This document shows positions 1 through 11,425 of a stretch of DNA of 64,000 bases, piece by piece; the first letter of the stretch is position 1; the number at the start of each line of letters is the position of its first letter. Source of the DNA: Phialocephala subalpina (taxonomy: Eukaryota; Ascomycota; Leotiomycetes; Helotiales; Mollisiaceae). The notes beneath the pieces are model-generated. The model did not search any database, was not told the origin of the DNA, and worked only from the letters and a program-made list of their open reading frames with translations. A program made the translations under genes and the position numbers. The DNA is taken from assembly GCA_900073065.1 (NCBI GenBank), contig FJOG01000007.1, positions 1,725,156 through 1,789,155 on the forward strand, read 5' to 3'.

Positions 1-2
1 TG

Positions 3-236
3 GTGGTAACTCGATCTTTGAAAAATCTCCAAAGCACACAAGAAGGTGGCTATAGTTCAACAGAATGGAAGGGCAGATCAAACTTTCATGTAGTGGGTAT
101 CAGCAAAGGTGCAGATTCAGACTCTACAAAGAAGTTTGCAGCTAGAGATGGAGATGGTAACTATAGCTTTGCTGAGGCTATTGATGCTCATAGTCGAAGT
201 ACTAACGCGACATATGAGTTGGACAATATTGGTTGA
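3..236 (+). CDS. Unrecognised ORF tail at the window edge
   Basis: An open frame runs from the first bases of the window to a stop at 236 (77 codons, GTG at the first position, so the true start is probably outside). The residues are hydrophilic (a DGDGNYSFAEAIDAH stretch) and I recognise no family. The stop falls a few bases after the presumed left end of a copia-type LTR near 230. This may therefore be the 3' part of a gene cut by that insertion, or an older piece of mobile DNA. Chance cannot be excluded. Confidence 0.2.
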   Translation: MVTRSLKNLQSTQEGGYSSTEWKGRSNFHVVGISKGADSDSTKKFAARDGDGNYSFAEAIDAHSRSTNATYELDNIG

Positions 237-529
237 GAGTCACGAGACTACCAGATTAGGTTGGCCTGATACTGTTCATTGTCACATCATGGAACTGCAC
301 CTGTACTTTAGCTGGACTCCTTAGATATCAACACATCACTGGTTTGACCAACACATGCATCATCATCACGTCCAGGAACCTTCCAAACTGACAGTTGTGA
401 GCCCGGCGAGGCGGTAATTGAATTGAGAACAACTCTATTCGACGCCCTGCGTTATATGCTGTCAGCCCTACGATTAGGCACATCCTACCGATCAAACCAC
501 AACCCTGATATCTCCACTCGAAATCAACA
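230..529 (+). repeat. Possible 5' LTR of a copia-type element
   Basis: A stretch of about 300 bases directly upstream of the gag ORF starts TGGTTGAGAGTC and ends AATCAACA. Its ends roughly mirror each other (TG..CAACA), as copia LTRs do. No second LTR copy lies in the window, so the boundaries rest only on the terminal motif and the position before gag. Confidence 0.3.
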
Positions 530-583
530 CATTACCGATTTCGCGTGCTAATACCACTTTATACGACTGTATTTCGACTCACA

Positions 584-1522
584 ATGGCCACGATGACGTC
601 TCGCACTCCTTTAGTCTTGTCAACTAGCAATGACTGGGAACCATGGCTTGAACTCATCAAAATAGCCACAATCGAGTACGATATATGGAAGTATATCAAT
701 CCAAATCAACCAATCGGAGCGATTCCTACCCTAGTCAAACCTGTGGAGCCGTCTCCTGCCAACGTTAAGGCCAACATACGTGTTCCAAGCGCGTCTGGCC
801 CAGATACTTATCGAGAACCTACTTACCTCGATCTTAACTCAGAAGAACGCGAGTATTTACGATGGCTTACGAACAAATACGACAATGGTCATCGAATCTA
901 CCGTCGACAATTCGAAGCACTTGGCAAACTACGTGTCAAAATCCAAGAAACAGTCAATCCAAAGTATTTCATCTATACACGAGCAGAGTCTGCGTACGAG
1001 GTTATGGTGAAGCTCAAGGAGCGATTCAAACCAACAGATTACGCAAAAGCAGAGGAGCAACGCGCCAAATGGCTTGGGTTACAGCAATCAAGGACTGTGA
1101 CAGACGTCGATGGCTGGCTTCAACTATGGGAAACAACGTACGATGAGTGTCACGAGATAGGACTACCTAAAGTACAGGGAAATTGGCCTGTCAACTCATT
1201 CATTAACGCCTTACGGAAGATATCTCCTTCTTTCGCAGACAGCGTGAGCTACAAGCAAGCCAAGGGCGACCTTCCAAGCTTCAAGGAACTGCTCTACCGC
1301 TACCGAACCTGGCATCGAAACACGGACGTTAATACCTCATTCAGCCAAGTTAAGAATGCTATATTCTCCACATCAACGGCTGGTGCGCCCACGCCAACAC
1401 CAACACTCCAAGGCAAAGATCGTAACGGTAACGACAAGCCAAGGAAGAAAACCTGCCTTTGTAGAAAAGAATACGCCTGGTCAAAATGCGCTTATTTATT
1501 CGAATTTATAAAAATAAAATAA
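584..1522 (+). pseudogene. Truncated copia-type gag polyprotein
   Basis: The first ATG (584) opens a 312-residue frame with the architecture of copia Gag (UBN2/gag-polypeptide type). The N-terminal part carries an NDWEPWLELIK block, followed by the helical Gag core containing RAESAYEVMVKLKERF. A basic linker then leads to the start of a zinc knuckle (C-L-C followed by K-C). The knuckle is damaged, because the expected His position is Tyr, and the frame then runs directly into AT-rich DNA. No protease, integrase or reverse transcriptase follows. The coding part is GC-normal while the DNA after about 1490 is almost pure AT. The element is therefore a 5' fragment (LTR plus gag) whose rest is lost, replaced or mutated beyond recognition. 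Confidence 0.75.
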
Positions 1523-2060
1523 AAGAATTTACTTTTTAATAATTTATTTAAAAGAATTATATTATAAATAAATAATATTCTTAAAGAATTTTTTTAATTA
1601 TAAATTATTTCGTTTCAATTAATTATATATAAAATTTCATTATAATATAATATTAATTTTTTTATTTTTTAATCAAATAAAATATATTAATTTTTTATAT
1701 TTTTTAATAATTAATAATCGAAAATAATTTTTTTTTTTATAAAATATATTAATTTTTTATTTTTTAATCAAAATAATAAAATTTTAATAAATTATTAAAA
1801 GAAATTAATTAAAAAAATTAAATTTCTTTTATTTATATTATATTATTCATATAAATTACTTTCTTTTAATTATTTATTAATAAAAATTATTATGAAAATT
1901 ATTATAAATATATATATAAAATAAAATAAAATTTATTATTATATTATATAATTAAATATTATAGTTTTAATTATTAAATTCGATTGATTTTATTACTATT
2001 TTACAAAGCTTCGATCGCTTGCTAAATATTGCTTATTGCGTATATACGTTGGTTCGTTTA
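1495..2060. repeat. AT-rich, RIP-like block
   Basis: About 550 bases of nearly pure A/T, rich in TA, TTAATT and AAAATT, begin abruptly inside the damaged gag zinc knuckle and end near 2060. No reading frame survives. Composition and place, next to a retroelement, fit repeat-induced point mutation of repeated DNA. This is inferred from composition only. Confidence 0.65.
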
Positions 2061-2214
2061 ATGCGATAACTATTACTTCCCCTCCCAAAAATTACTAATT
2101 ATTATCTTTAATTATTTTAACCACCCGAAATCCTCAATCTAAGAGCTAGAAACGGCTCCCCATTAGTAATGGCAAGGCTCGTTTGTCTCTGCTTAAGGCC
2201 GCTCTCGACTATAT

Positions 2215-2640
2215 AAGTTCTCGCAGTTTCCACCCACCCTCGACCTCTAATAACAATCCCTCTTCACTTTCTCTCTCTCTCATTCTCGACGAGTCCCGTA
2301 GCCTTGGCTGCGATTCCCTCCTCCTCGAAAACTCTCGAAGTTTATTTTCTCCTTCCTTCTGCACCTCTACCACCCTGCAACTCTGTTCTTCACTCATTCC
2401 TCCTTCGCTCACCTTCTTCACTTTCTCTCTATCGGAGGCCTTAAACCTTAAACTCTCGACAGTTCCAATATCTTCTCCCTACCCTCGACATTGGCTACGA
2501 TCCCCTCCTCTGCGAAGCACCCTCGAAGTTTATTCTCTCCTCGCCGTTTTCCATATCTCTACCACCCCTCTACAACTCGACTCTTCACACGACCGTTCGA
2601 AACCTCCTTCTTCCCTCCTCTCCCTCACTCCTCCCTCACT
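2215..2640 (+). repeat. Imperfect tandem repeat, unit about 185-190 bp
   Basis: Two diverged copies lie head to tail. A block around 2303-2351 (TTGGCTGCGATTCCCTCC, then CTCGAAGTTTATT) recurs around 2490-2540 as TTGGCTACGATCCCCTCC, again with CTCGAAGTTTATT. Both are followed by a related CTCTACCACCC segment. The region is pyrimidine-rich and gives a 163-codon frame (2183-2674) made almost only of Ser, Leu and Pro; I take that frame as a by-product of the composition and not as a gene. Confidence 0.55.
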
Positions 2641-3019
2641 CGCTCTTAGCAGCGGATATCCTCGCTACCATTAAAACTTCTTAGGCCTACACAAGATTAT
2701 AACTCTTACTACTCGGGTAGATGATGCACGTGTCCTACTAGCCTTTCCCTACCAAAACACTAAACACGTATTTACAAGTAAATAAACTTATTATAACTCG
2801 AATATCTCAACAACGGATTAATGAAATGGCGAGAAAATGCCGAAATACGAAAGGTATTGCGCTAAGGGAGTATAAAACCAACCGTCGAGAAGTGGATTTA
2901 TTCGAGCGTATTATAATTATAAGTAGAACCAGTTATATTATCTCAATAAAAGAGTATAAAGACTACCTTTATATCACAGTATTAAGTATTAGGAAAATAC
3001 GATAAAAGGCACAAAAAAG

Positions 3020-3599
3020 AAATTAAATAACAAGGAATAAGAATATTAATCGAAATCCTTTCGTAAATATTTTTAAGGAATTTAAAATTATTTTTATTTT
3101 TTTATTTTAAAAAAATTATTAAAAGAAAATTAATTATATGTGACGTGGGTGGGGAATAAGGACCGCACTAGCCAACTGAGCCAAAAGACTTCAATATTCC
3201 AAGCAAGTGGAATATTACTTATTCAACCTTATGCATCCTTTAATGAGCCGCATCACGTGATATCTCAACCACGTGCTAGCGCACACATTACATTATATTA
3301 TTTATAAAAGTTTTATATTTTTTAGAAGAATAATTTTAATTAATTTAATTAAAAGAATTTCGTTTATTTTTATTAAATTTCTTTTTAGAATTTCCTTTTA
3401 AAAAATTATAAAAAATATATATATATTTAATATTTAAAATATTATAATTTATAATAAATCAAAATAATATTAATAATTAATTAATAAGAAAATTTTAATT
3501 ATATATATAATTTAATTTTAATTAAATTAAAATTTTAATACTTAAAAATTATTAGGAATTAAATATAAATTTTTTATTTTAATATATATATTATTTTAG
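3020..3599. repeat. Second AT-rich, RIP-like block with an island of normal composition
   Basis: AT-rich DNA resumes at about 3020 and runs to 3599, interrupted by a GC-normal island at about 3140-3290. The island holds a tRNA-like A-box motif on the minus strand, a 9-bp inverted repeat (3193-3201 with 3208-3216, TGGAATATT arms) and two CACGTG palindromes. No coding frame is visible. Confidence 0.55.
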
Positions 3600-3642
3600 T
3601 TTGAATCTACTGCTGATGTTTTGAAAGACCAGTAGATTCAAA
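3600..3642. repeat. Perfect 13-bp hairpin at a composition boundary
   Basis: TTTGAATCTACTG at 3600-3612 is exactly complementary to 3630-3642, with a 17-base loop. It sits at the base where AT-rich DNA gives way to GC-normal DNA, so it may mark the end of a mobile element. Confidence 0.6.
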
Positions 3643-3780
3643 CCAGGCGATACGGTCTATTTCGACCCAGGTGGCAACTCTCCACGGATGGTCCATACCT
3701 CATTTCTAGCGTACCATCTCCACAACAGTACATCCTCTGCAACCCGACCGACTACTCCCTGATAAAGAGTGGGGAGGTGA

Positions 3781-4290
3781 TCAAGCAGTCGAAGCTTGTA
3801 AAGGGTTGAAACACGCTGGGCAGATACCAGAGAGTCGCATACACAGAGATTGATATGGGGTTGAAGATGAAGAGACACAGCGAGCAGAATGGACATGGTT
3901 GAGCAAATTCTGCAGGTCTGCGAGGCTGTCGCATTCATCCACCCCCGCACGTTTCTCGATCTCCGCAAGAACTTGTGTCTCAAAAGCTTTCGCCATCTGG
4001 GAATCGACTTTGTCGTCTTGCTTCACTCCGAAATCACCACTGAGGCAGATGCTCGTAGCCCTTTGATAAGCCGCTCCAGCGTAGTGTCCCAGCTCTTTCT
4101 TCGCCGCATCCTTGACGCGTTTTCATGGCAGCTGGCGATATCTTTTTCTCTTCTGAACTGAACAGCCTACCAACAAGATCCCATAGTCCTAGTTCCAAAA
4201 GTAGTACACCGTACGAGTAAATGTCTAACGGTGTCGATCCTGCATTCAAGAGGTAGAATGTTATACGGGTGGGAGGCAAGTTCAAGACAC
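3781..4290 (-). pseudogene. Decayed C-terminal part of a fungal kinase-like gene
   Basis: Read on the minus strand, about 4240-4180 encodes PLDIYSYGVLLLELGLW, the helix-F region typical of fungal kinase-like proteins often joined to HeLo/prion-inhibition domains. After a frame change near 4110-4120 the sequence continues as an alpha-helical tail (KKELGHYAGAAYQRATSICL, then AFETQVLAEIEKR) of the kind that follows in this family. A short HPY motif just upstream lies in a third frame. The ATP-binding lobe and catalytic loop are absent and the frames are shifted, so this is a 3' remnant. An intron cannot explain the main frame change, because no long enough GT-AG interval exists. Family assignment is from motif memory only. 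Confidence 0.6.
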
Positions 4291-5331
4291 CTAGGAGAAC
4301 AGGCTGAGCAGACTGCTGCCGGACACCCAGATATATATAATGCTACACAGATAACGTGAACAATCAAGCATCCGAACGAATTCGCCAATGATTGAAATGA
4401 AACCCCGCCCAATCAATGAGCATGTTCAGCAGCCTCGATTTCCACTCGATTTCCATTTGCTCAACACAGTCACTTATCGTCGTATCGACAACCCCTCTTG
4501 GGCAACTCGAGCGCATTTTTGTTGCAGGATTCTGCATTTCTCACGATTTGGAGCCGCAAACTCCAATACGGCCTTTCCAGTTTCGATACGCTTCCTAGGA
4601 ACATCGAGAATAAAATGCTTTTATGCATCGCGAATTTTCAAAGACTCGACGCCAGGACGGACGAACAAACAAAGCATCAGCAACATAACCAAGCGCATGG
4701 AGAATACGATCATCAAGAACTCAGTACGCGACGGGTCCGGGGCGATACTGTTCCATAACCCCGGCGCCGTCATCTGTTGCGCTTCACATCACATGCTTCT
4801 GCGTGGCACAAAAGGAATGGTCGAGTGGGTGTCGAGGTGGTGGTGGTGGTTGGTTACCAAGCAACCTTGCAGCCATTGCATGCAGCTGTACAGCAGCTTG
4901 GACGACACTGAGTAGTGGGCGAAGACGAGTTGAGCGGTTGTTAATTGTTTGCATAGGGGGTAGCAAGAAGTTATGTTGCTCGATGGATGCGACGTTGGGA
5001 TAAGGTGAGGTTAAGTTATATACAGTCTCCAGAATAGAACAGCCTAGCTTCCCCGATCGGTCAGCATCTTACTTCAACCCCACACTCCACGCCACGCGGA
5101 GAACAAGGGTATTTGGGAGAAGGAGAAAATCGTCGATAAACTCCTGAGTGGCTAGCACGTTCTTTATGAAGGCACCCATAATGATTCAGGAAGAGCATAT
5201 TTCATTCCCTTCTCGAGCTTAGTAGTTTCGCTAAGTCAATACTTATCCCATCATCCTGTACACCCCTCGCAAAGCGATATCCCATGTCGTTTCCGCTTGA
5301 AGAAGCCGGCTGGCTTCTTGACAAAACATTC
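4291..5331. other. No gene recognised
   Basis: Open frames of up to 175 codons occur on both strands (for example 4388-4915 plus), but none has recognisable motifs, and they overlap each other. I see no repeats or RNA genes here. Confidence 0.5.
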
Positions 5332-6248
5332 TCATTGGCTTCCCATCTGACCAGGACGGCCTGGCCGATTATTGTTGTGTCTATCCCGGTCCTTCCCAAT
5401 GGCTGAACCTCTCTGGAAGATATCTCTCACAGAAATAGCTCCCCAATCACTATCGTCCACGACAGCGGGCTCTTCCGACGTATCTCTGGGTTCGTCTCCC
5501 GAAGCACCCCCGATTGTTCCTGTGTTCGGCAAGGTTTGCTGGGGTGAAGGCGGCGTGCTTGCAGCCGTCGAGGCGCCAGATCCTGATGTCCCAGATGGGC
5601 TCGGGACATTTGATGATCCCTGGGGACTGAGTGATTCGTTGTGGTCATTATCAGAATCGGCACCCTCAAGATACTCGTCGACATCGTCGGAATCATTATC
5701 GGCATCTCCTTCTGATTCACTTTTGAGGTCTGGGATCTCTTGTTCCATGTGGGCTGATTGTTCCTCATCCTCCAGGACAATGTCGCTATCCGCGTCTCGC
5801 TGCTGAACTTGCTCTCTAAGCCCATCTCTCCTTATCTCCTCGCGTCGTGGTATATCCTCGGAGTCAGATTCGCTAGTTGTGGAAACCGGGGAACCAAGCT
5901 CGACGAGCGTCGCGTTATCTACTTTGATTATCAGTCTAAAAGTACCAGAAACACCGGTACTTTGCTCTCACCTTGAGACGGCGGGCCTTGCCCACCAGTG
6001 GTAGCTGCTGGCGCTGGCTTGGGATCAGACGCGTAGTTCTGGATGGCGGTCTGCCAGGAGCCACCGGCGGCGCGGATGTAGCCACGAGCTGCAGAGTCTG
6101 ACACGCCCAGAAAGCTTTGCCTGAAGCGATCGACACTGGGTTGCAATCTCCTAGCCTCTCCCGAACTTCGAGCGAGATTACACTGAGCGCTTCCTCGTTT
6201 GTAGAAAATGGTTATAGACCTTTTCTGCCTGTGGTAGCATTTTGTCAT
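5332..6248 (-). CDS. UBA-like domain protein with long acidic tail
   Basis: Two exons join cleanly: 6248-5972 and 5921-5332, with a 50-nt intron (GTGAG donor, AAAG acceptor), giving 288 residues. The first exon carries a three-helix UBA-like stretch (LGVSDSAARGYIRAAGG, then WQTAIQNY) of the kind found in ubiquitin-binding adaptors. The second exon is mostly disordered and acidic (SESDSED, SESEGDADNDSDDVDEY), followed by a Ser/Pro/Thr-rich linker and a basic end rich in Arg, Asn and Gly. The ATG at 6248 is the first in frame, but the first 45 residues look unlike a domain, so a further upstream exon is possible. A role in ubiquitin or Cdc48 pathways is a guess from the UBA-like segment only. 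Confidence 0.5.
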
Positions 6249-6289
6249 CTTGGAACCTGCTGCTTGGGGAGAATCTGCCTGACTGTCCT

Positions 6290-7181
6290 TTAGAGGAGCT
6301 CCCGGGCGCGGAAGGGGGATAAAGTCATAAGATGTTGATGTTGATGCAAAGAAAGTTGAGGTCGAGGAAATCGGAAGGTATCCACACTGGGACGATGGCT
6401 CCTTCCCTTCTCGACGCCACTTATTCGCACCTCTGCGCGCTCCTCATAAGGATATCGAGCAATTTGCCGGAAACACCACTTTGAAGAAAATTGAAACTTT
6501 CCAGCTTCAGTCTTGACGCGTTGGTAGTCGTCGGTGATCTGACGAAGGTAGATGTGTTGTGGTTCAATTCCCAGATGGGCGGTGCCGTATGCTTTGAGAC
6601 GCATCCAGTAAAGCTCACTTGGCTTCACTTTGAGGCTAAGGTCCCTTGGTGGTAAACTTTTAGAAACGGTTTCGAGAACGCAAAAGTCATCGATTCTGAC
6701 ATCGAGGTTTCTAAGGTGGATTTTCTTCCAACTCAACGACCTTTAAAATAGGAAGCCACGACAGGAACAAGCGATTTCCAAAACATGCGAAAAGGCACGA
6801 ATCATTCAAGGAGGAAAATTTTCTGGAATGACAACTGTTGGTATCACCAGGGATACCTAGTCACATGTGAATAGGCCAGAAACGAAGTACAATAAGACTG
6901 TGCTATTGTATTCGTTGAGTTGTAGATGCCAAGAAGTAAGAGCGTAAAGTTGGAGGGTTATATCCTCCAACTTTGCGCGTTCTCACGCTAGTCCTAGTGC
7001 AGCCTAGCGTCGCACGTGAGCACGTGCTTACTCTTATACCCACAGCAACAGACATTATGAGAAGGTGCGAAGACGGGGCAAATGCATTCATTACCTTCCA
7101 TACTCCTGCAAGACTTTTCCGACCTGATATCTCAACGCCAAGACTCCCGTGAATGCAAAATGTACATGGGCAATCTGTACA
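6290..7181. other. Intergenic, one unrecognised frame
   Basis: A minus-strand frame of 148 codons (6736-6290) has no ATG near its upstream end and no recognised motif. It could be an upstream exon of the UBA-like gene. The part nearest to utp4 contains two adjacent CACGTG motifs (about 7012-7025). Confidence 0.4.
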
Positions 7182-9930
7182 TCACATCGCTGCCAGCTCT
7201 CTATCCCTCCATTCCTGGTCACCATAATACCTGTTGGGTAGATCTGCTTCCCAGATCGGCCTCTCAACCAATGCCACTTCAGGTCCGAACTCATCGCCTT
7301 CCCCAATCTCCACGATTCCTAGGATAGGTCTGTACTTGAACGTCTGCCAATTCCATGAAGGCGTACCACTGTCGTTGGTATTTCCTTTGGCCACCTTGTC
7401 ATTCTCATCATCGCTTCGATTCGGGCGCTGAAGTGCAGACCCATCGTCCTCATCTTCATCGACATTCATGGCATCATCGTCTTTCTGGAGCGTGTCCTCT
7501 TCCTCAAGTTCTCCTTCCATACGCTTTTGCATCTTCCTGGAGATACCAGTATTGAGCTTGTCATCCTTGACATGACCTCCAGCACCAGATGGATGTTCCT
7601 TCATCCGCTTGCGTTTCCTGCTTCCAGTACCTGCAGGATCCGCAGGGAAATCTCGAGACAAATCGAACATCCACAGTGAGTTGATGCTGTATAACCATAT
7701 CCTCTCTTTCTCATCATTGACGTCCCAAACGCAGCCTCTCACCTGATCGAGAGTTCTCTTGAACTTAGAGGGGAAGCTCGAAGTCGGATTTCGCCGTGAC
7801 CAAGCACTTAATCCCCCTTTCAGAACCTCAAATTCGAAAACATCGGACGTAGCTGTAACCACCAACAACCGATCCTCGCCCTCGGGTAGATCGCGTGGCA
7901 CCGGATTCGGAGTATTCCTCGTGGGATGCGGTGACACGCCATTAGTCAAACTCTGTGTTTCTTTCGTAGCGGGCCGAAAGGAGAGCACGACAGGTGCAGC
8001 AGGTAACTTCGGAAGTAACGAGGCAGCAGGATTGCGCGTCCAATGCTGACCGAAGATGAGCTTGGTTTTGGTTTCCTCTTCATCTGAATCGGATTCGGAA
8101 TCTGAAAATTCTGATGACGCGGCATCCGCATCTTCGTCGGGTATTGGTTGGGTGAGGTCCTCGTTTCCTGAGAGTACGAACGTGTCGATGTAACCTGCGA
8201 GGTCACTGATAGCTAGGACCCTGCTATCCGAGGAGAAGGCGACTTGAGATATACTTCTGTCGTAGGCGCCGAGGCCGCCAAGAAGGATGTGCTTCTCGAC
8301 ACGGCGGTCAAGTCGTGAAAGTTTGAAGAGTTGTGGGTGGACCGTAACTTTTGACGAGGAGGAAGATATTCTGGCGAGGGCGACGTGGCTATCGGGACGA
8401 ATAATGCAAAGCCATTTTCCATCGGGGGAGAACTGGAGCAGTCGTGCCCCAGACGAGCAGCTCGCAGGCAAGGCAACTTTCGATATTCTCAGGCCATCAC
8501 CCTCCTCCGACTTTCTAGGCCGCAGCTGAAACATCTTGATGTCTGTCGTAGTTGCCACCGCTAGCAGACCCCCATCTGCGCTCAATGTTGCAGAAGTGAT
8601 GTTTGCTTCTCCTTTGATCAGGATCTTGGCGACCAGCTTGCGTCCCTGCACTGCTGCCTCGTCTTCACTTCCCTCGGTGGTGACAGCTTTCGATTGTTTG
8701 TTCAAACGCCATATCTGCACTTCTCGGTCCCACCAGCTCGCCATCAATCTCTTGTTTGGAGCACTTCGTAATACAGGCTCTTGTGCGAGGAAGGGTAGTG
8801 ATCTTTGGTTTTCGAATCCGAACTTGTCAAGAGGAACGACAATGGGAGAAGCATCAGGGCCTGTAAACGTTAGTATGGTGTATGGTTGTAGGCCGAAGAA
8901 TCCTACCTCCGGACACAAAGACACTCATTCCCTTGCCCTCGAAACTTGCCATGGTCTTGACATCGTGGTTGTGAAATCTTCGGTGTGCCACTTCTGCCCA
9001 TCTTGGCTTTCCTTTGCCTACTGGCTTGTAGGTAACAGTCCTTCTATCCATTCCACCGCTAAATATCGCGGAACCATCATAACTCGTAGCAAGACTCAGA
9101 ACATCTTGCTTGTGGGACTTTATTCTCTGCGACAAGGTGTAGGTTTTCCCATCCCAGATCTTCACCTCTCCAGTCGAGTCTCCCGAGACGATATTTCCAT
9201 TGTTCAGAACCTTGACAGACCAGATGATGATCTCTTTCGGTCCTCCTTTCGGGCCTGAGCCTGCAGTCATATTCCGCAGCAGCGTGCCGCTTCGAATATC
9301 GTATACTCGGATCGTGCTATCAGTGCATCCTGCAATAACAATATTTCGGTCCTGGAACACAACGCTGATAATCTTTGCCTTCTTCGCAGATGGTCGAACC
9401 AGTACCCTTTGTAGCTGTAGATCCTCGTCCTTGGTCGAGTATAACACCAACGCTCCATCCGTGCAGCCTGCTATCAAACTCTGCCCAGGCCATGGAGCAG
9501 AAGCTACATTGACCTCGCCCTTGATTGGAGGTAGCGCAGGCTGTGCAGCAATACACCATATCTCTCCATGGTTCCCACTGACATTTTGAAGCGGTCGTCC
9601 AGTTTCCAGATTCCACTCCGTGACTGTAGTTGTGTATCCGATGCTGAAAAGTCTCGATTTCCCAATGATTGTCTTATCCCCCACTTCTTCATTCGGATCC
9701 TGAGTCCAGACCAGTCCGTCAATACTACGATCCTTTCCTCCTCGAATAATCGTCTCCTGCAGCCATAAACCCTTCAGTGGATTCCATATTTCGATATCGC
9801 CGTTCGCTCGTCCGACTGCGAGTCTTGGTGGGGCAGTTTTTTGGTTTTTCGAGATATGCGAATGCGAGAAGGCCAGCGCATTGATTGTCGAAGGAGGATA
9901 AGGCACGAATCTGCAGCGGTGGATATCCAT
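7182..9930 (-). CDS. utp4: U3 snoRNP component Utp4 (Cirhin homologue)
   Basis: Two exons, 9930-8907 and 8860-7182, flank a 46-nt intron (GTAGGA donor, TTTACAG acceptor) and encode 900 residues. The protein starts MDIHRCRFVPYPPS, a typical Utp4 opening, and the longer open frame upstream starts only at a non-ATG codon. N-terminal WD40 blades include NGDIEIWNPLKG, STIRVYDIRSG, GEVKIWDGKTY and GGMDRRTVTYK. A second propeller follows, with a Lys/Arg-rich stretch and an acidic loop (EDEDDGS), and the C-terminus ends near WEADLPNRYYGDQEW. In yeast and human Utp4 is part of the t-UTP/UtpA complex of the nucleolar small-subunit processome, acting in rDNA transcription and 18S pre-rRNA processing. 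Length fits filamentous-fungal orthologues. The gene lies head-to-tail with the dehydrogenase gene upstream. Confidence 0.93.
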
Positions 9931-10201
9931 TGCGCTGGTGGAAACGATCAAGGCCTTTGCTGGCACTGTATCAAAAAAAAGTTCTTGGGTTGAAGAAATT
10001 CGCGATTAGATTTTGTCAAGGCGGTGAGAAGCTTCAGCCAATGAGGATGAAGGTGCGGATTTAAAAGTCTCTAACCACGCACCTCCAAACATCACGGTCG
10101 CGGTCATCTTTGAACCGGGCATCACAAAAGTTCTCAACTTCTACAGGACATTCAATTCTTCCAATACTACATAACTTTCATCCGAACAGCCCCAATCCAG
10201 C

Positions 10202-11425
10202 CTATCGATTTGACTTATTGTCTCTCTGCTTCACAAAATCCGACTCGAAGTCCAGTCCAGCATCCCTCCGAATGATGCCGTACAACGAAGAGGAGTCCAA
10301 TGGTCGTTGTCCTTGACTATCCGAAAACTTCTTTGCTTCCTCGAGATGTTGCATGACCGTTTCTCCCGTCTTCAGTCGTGCTCCTGCAGTCTCGGCACAC
10401 TTGATACCATGGCCAACATCTTTAATGGCAAGATTCAAGTCGGACCAAGGCTTCTCTCCTATTAACAGTCAGTTGCTTCCGCTTGGAAAGGACGCAGGAC
10501 TACCTTTTGGAGGCGCATATGCACCTTGAGTAAGTCTCCTTGACATTGTGTAAGCCAGTGGCCCGTATTGCTGCTCAATCAAGCCTTCTAATGCTTCACT
10601 CCCCAGCCCTGTCTTTTCTGCAAACACATGAGCTTCTGCTACAATCTCCATCATCGCGGCTGTAATGAAGTTTCTATTAGAGTTAGCATTAGGTCCAGGA
10701 TACTGAGAACTCGTTCTACCCTGATGTCTTCATCAAGCTCGATTTTGAAACGTCCTCTCCCAAGCTGATTACTCCTCGTCCCATCACACCCTTGAGATAT
10801 GGCTCAATAGCTTTAGTGGCTGCAGCTGGTCCAGCAACAATGAATAGAAGCTGTCCAGCTTCTGCAACGGGAGACGCACCAAAGACAGGAGCTACTCTCA
10901 CTTCAGTATGAGGAAGGAGTATCCTCGAGGTCACCTGACCCACCTGCTGCGAAGAGTGCTCCGGCTTTGGAAAGCTTGGAAGATGCAGTGACAGAGCTAT
11001 CGGGGTGTACAGTAGTTGTATCGACGATGGTCTTCTCCTTCAAGCTCCCAGTTGCGATGATCTCATTCACAATGCTCTCCAAGGCAGCGTCGTCGCTGAG
11101 CTATTAGCACTGTTAGCCTGCCTCTTCAAGTTCTCCACAAGAAAGTTCTACCGATGAGAAGATAATGTCTGATTTCCGAACGACTTCAGCGACTGAATTG
11201 CATGGCACACCTCCAAGATCTTCTAGTGGAGCACCACGAGACATCGTGCGGTTGGTGAAGCATAGTGCTAGAGCACCCGTGGTTTTGAGGTGTTTCTGCA
11301 AGTTCTTGGCCATGCCAATTCCCATTGAGCCCAGACCTGGACTCAATTAGTATCATCTCTCATCTCAGACGCGACATTTGGAACGCACCGATCCATCCTA
11401 TTTGAGGGCTTACATGAGAAGCCAT
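10202..11425 (-). CDS. 3-hydroxyisobutyrate dehydrogenase-like (beta-hydroxyacid dehydrogenase) protein
   Basis: Six exons join in phase: 11425-11389, 11336-11152, 11100-10944, 10894-10720, 10673-10504 and 10458-10202. The five introns are 45-52 nt and the product is 326 residues. The dinucleotide-binding motif IGLGSMGIGMAKNL spans the first junction, which supports that splice. DTTTVHPDSS and PVFGASPVAEAGQ are the conserved substrate-side motifs of this superfamily, and LMKTSGNF holds the catalytic Lys region across the fourth junction. A helical C-terminal domain (MMEIVAEAHVFAEKTGL) completes the family layout. Members reduce or oxidise small beta-hydroxyacids with NAD(P); the substrate cannot be told from sequence. 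No targeting signal is obvious. Confidence 0.88.

Noticed and set aside
2183..2674. 163-codon Ser/Leu-rich frame
   Set aside because: Composition of a pyrimidine-rich tandem repeat, not a protein.
4388..4915. 175-codon plus-strand frame
   Set aside because: No domain, overlaps many other frames, and has unlikely low-complexity runs of Trp.
8536..9258. 240-codon plus-strand frame
   Set aside because: It is antisense to both exons of utp4 and crosses its intron; a shadow of that gene.
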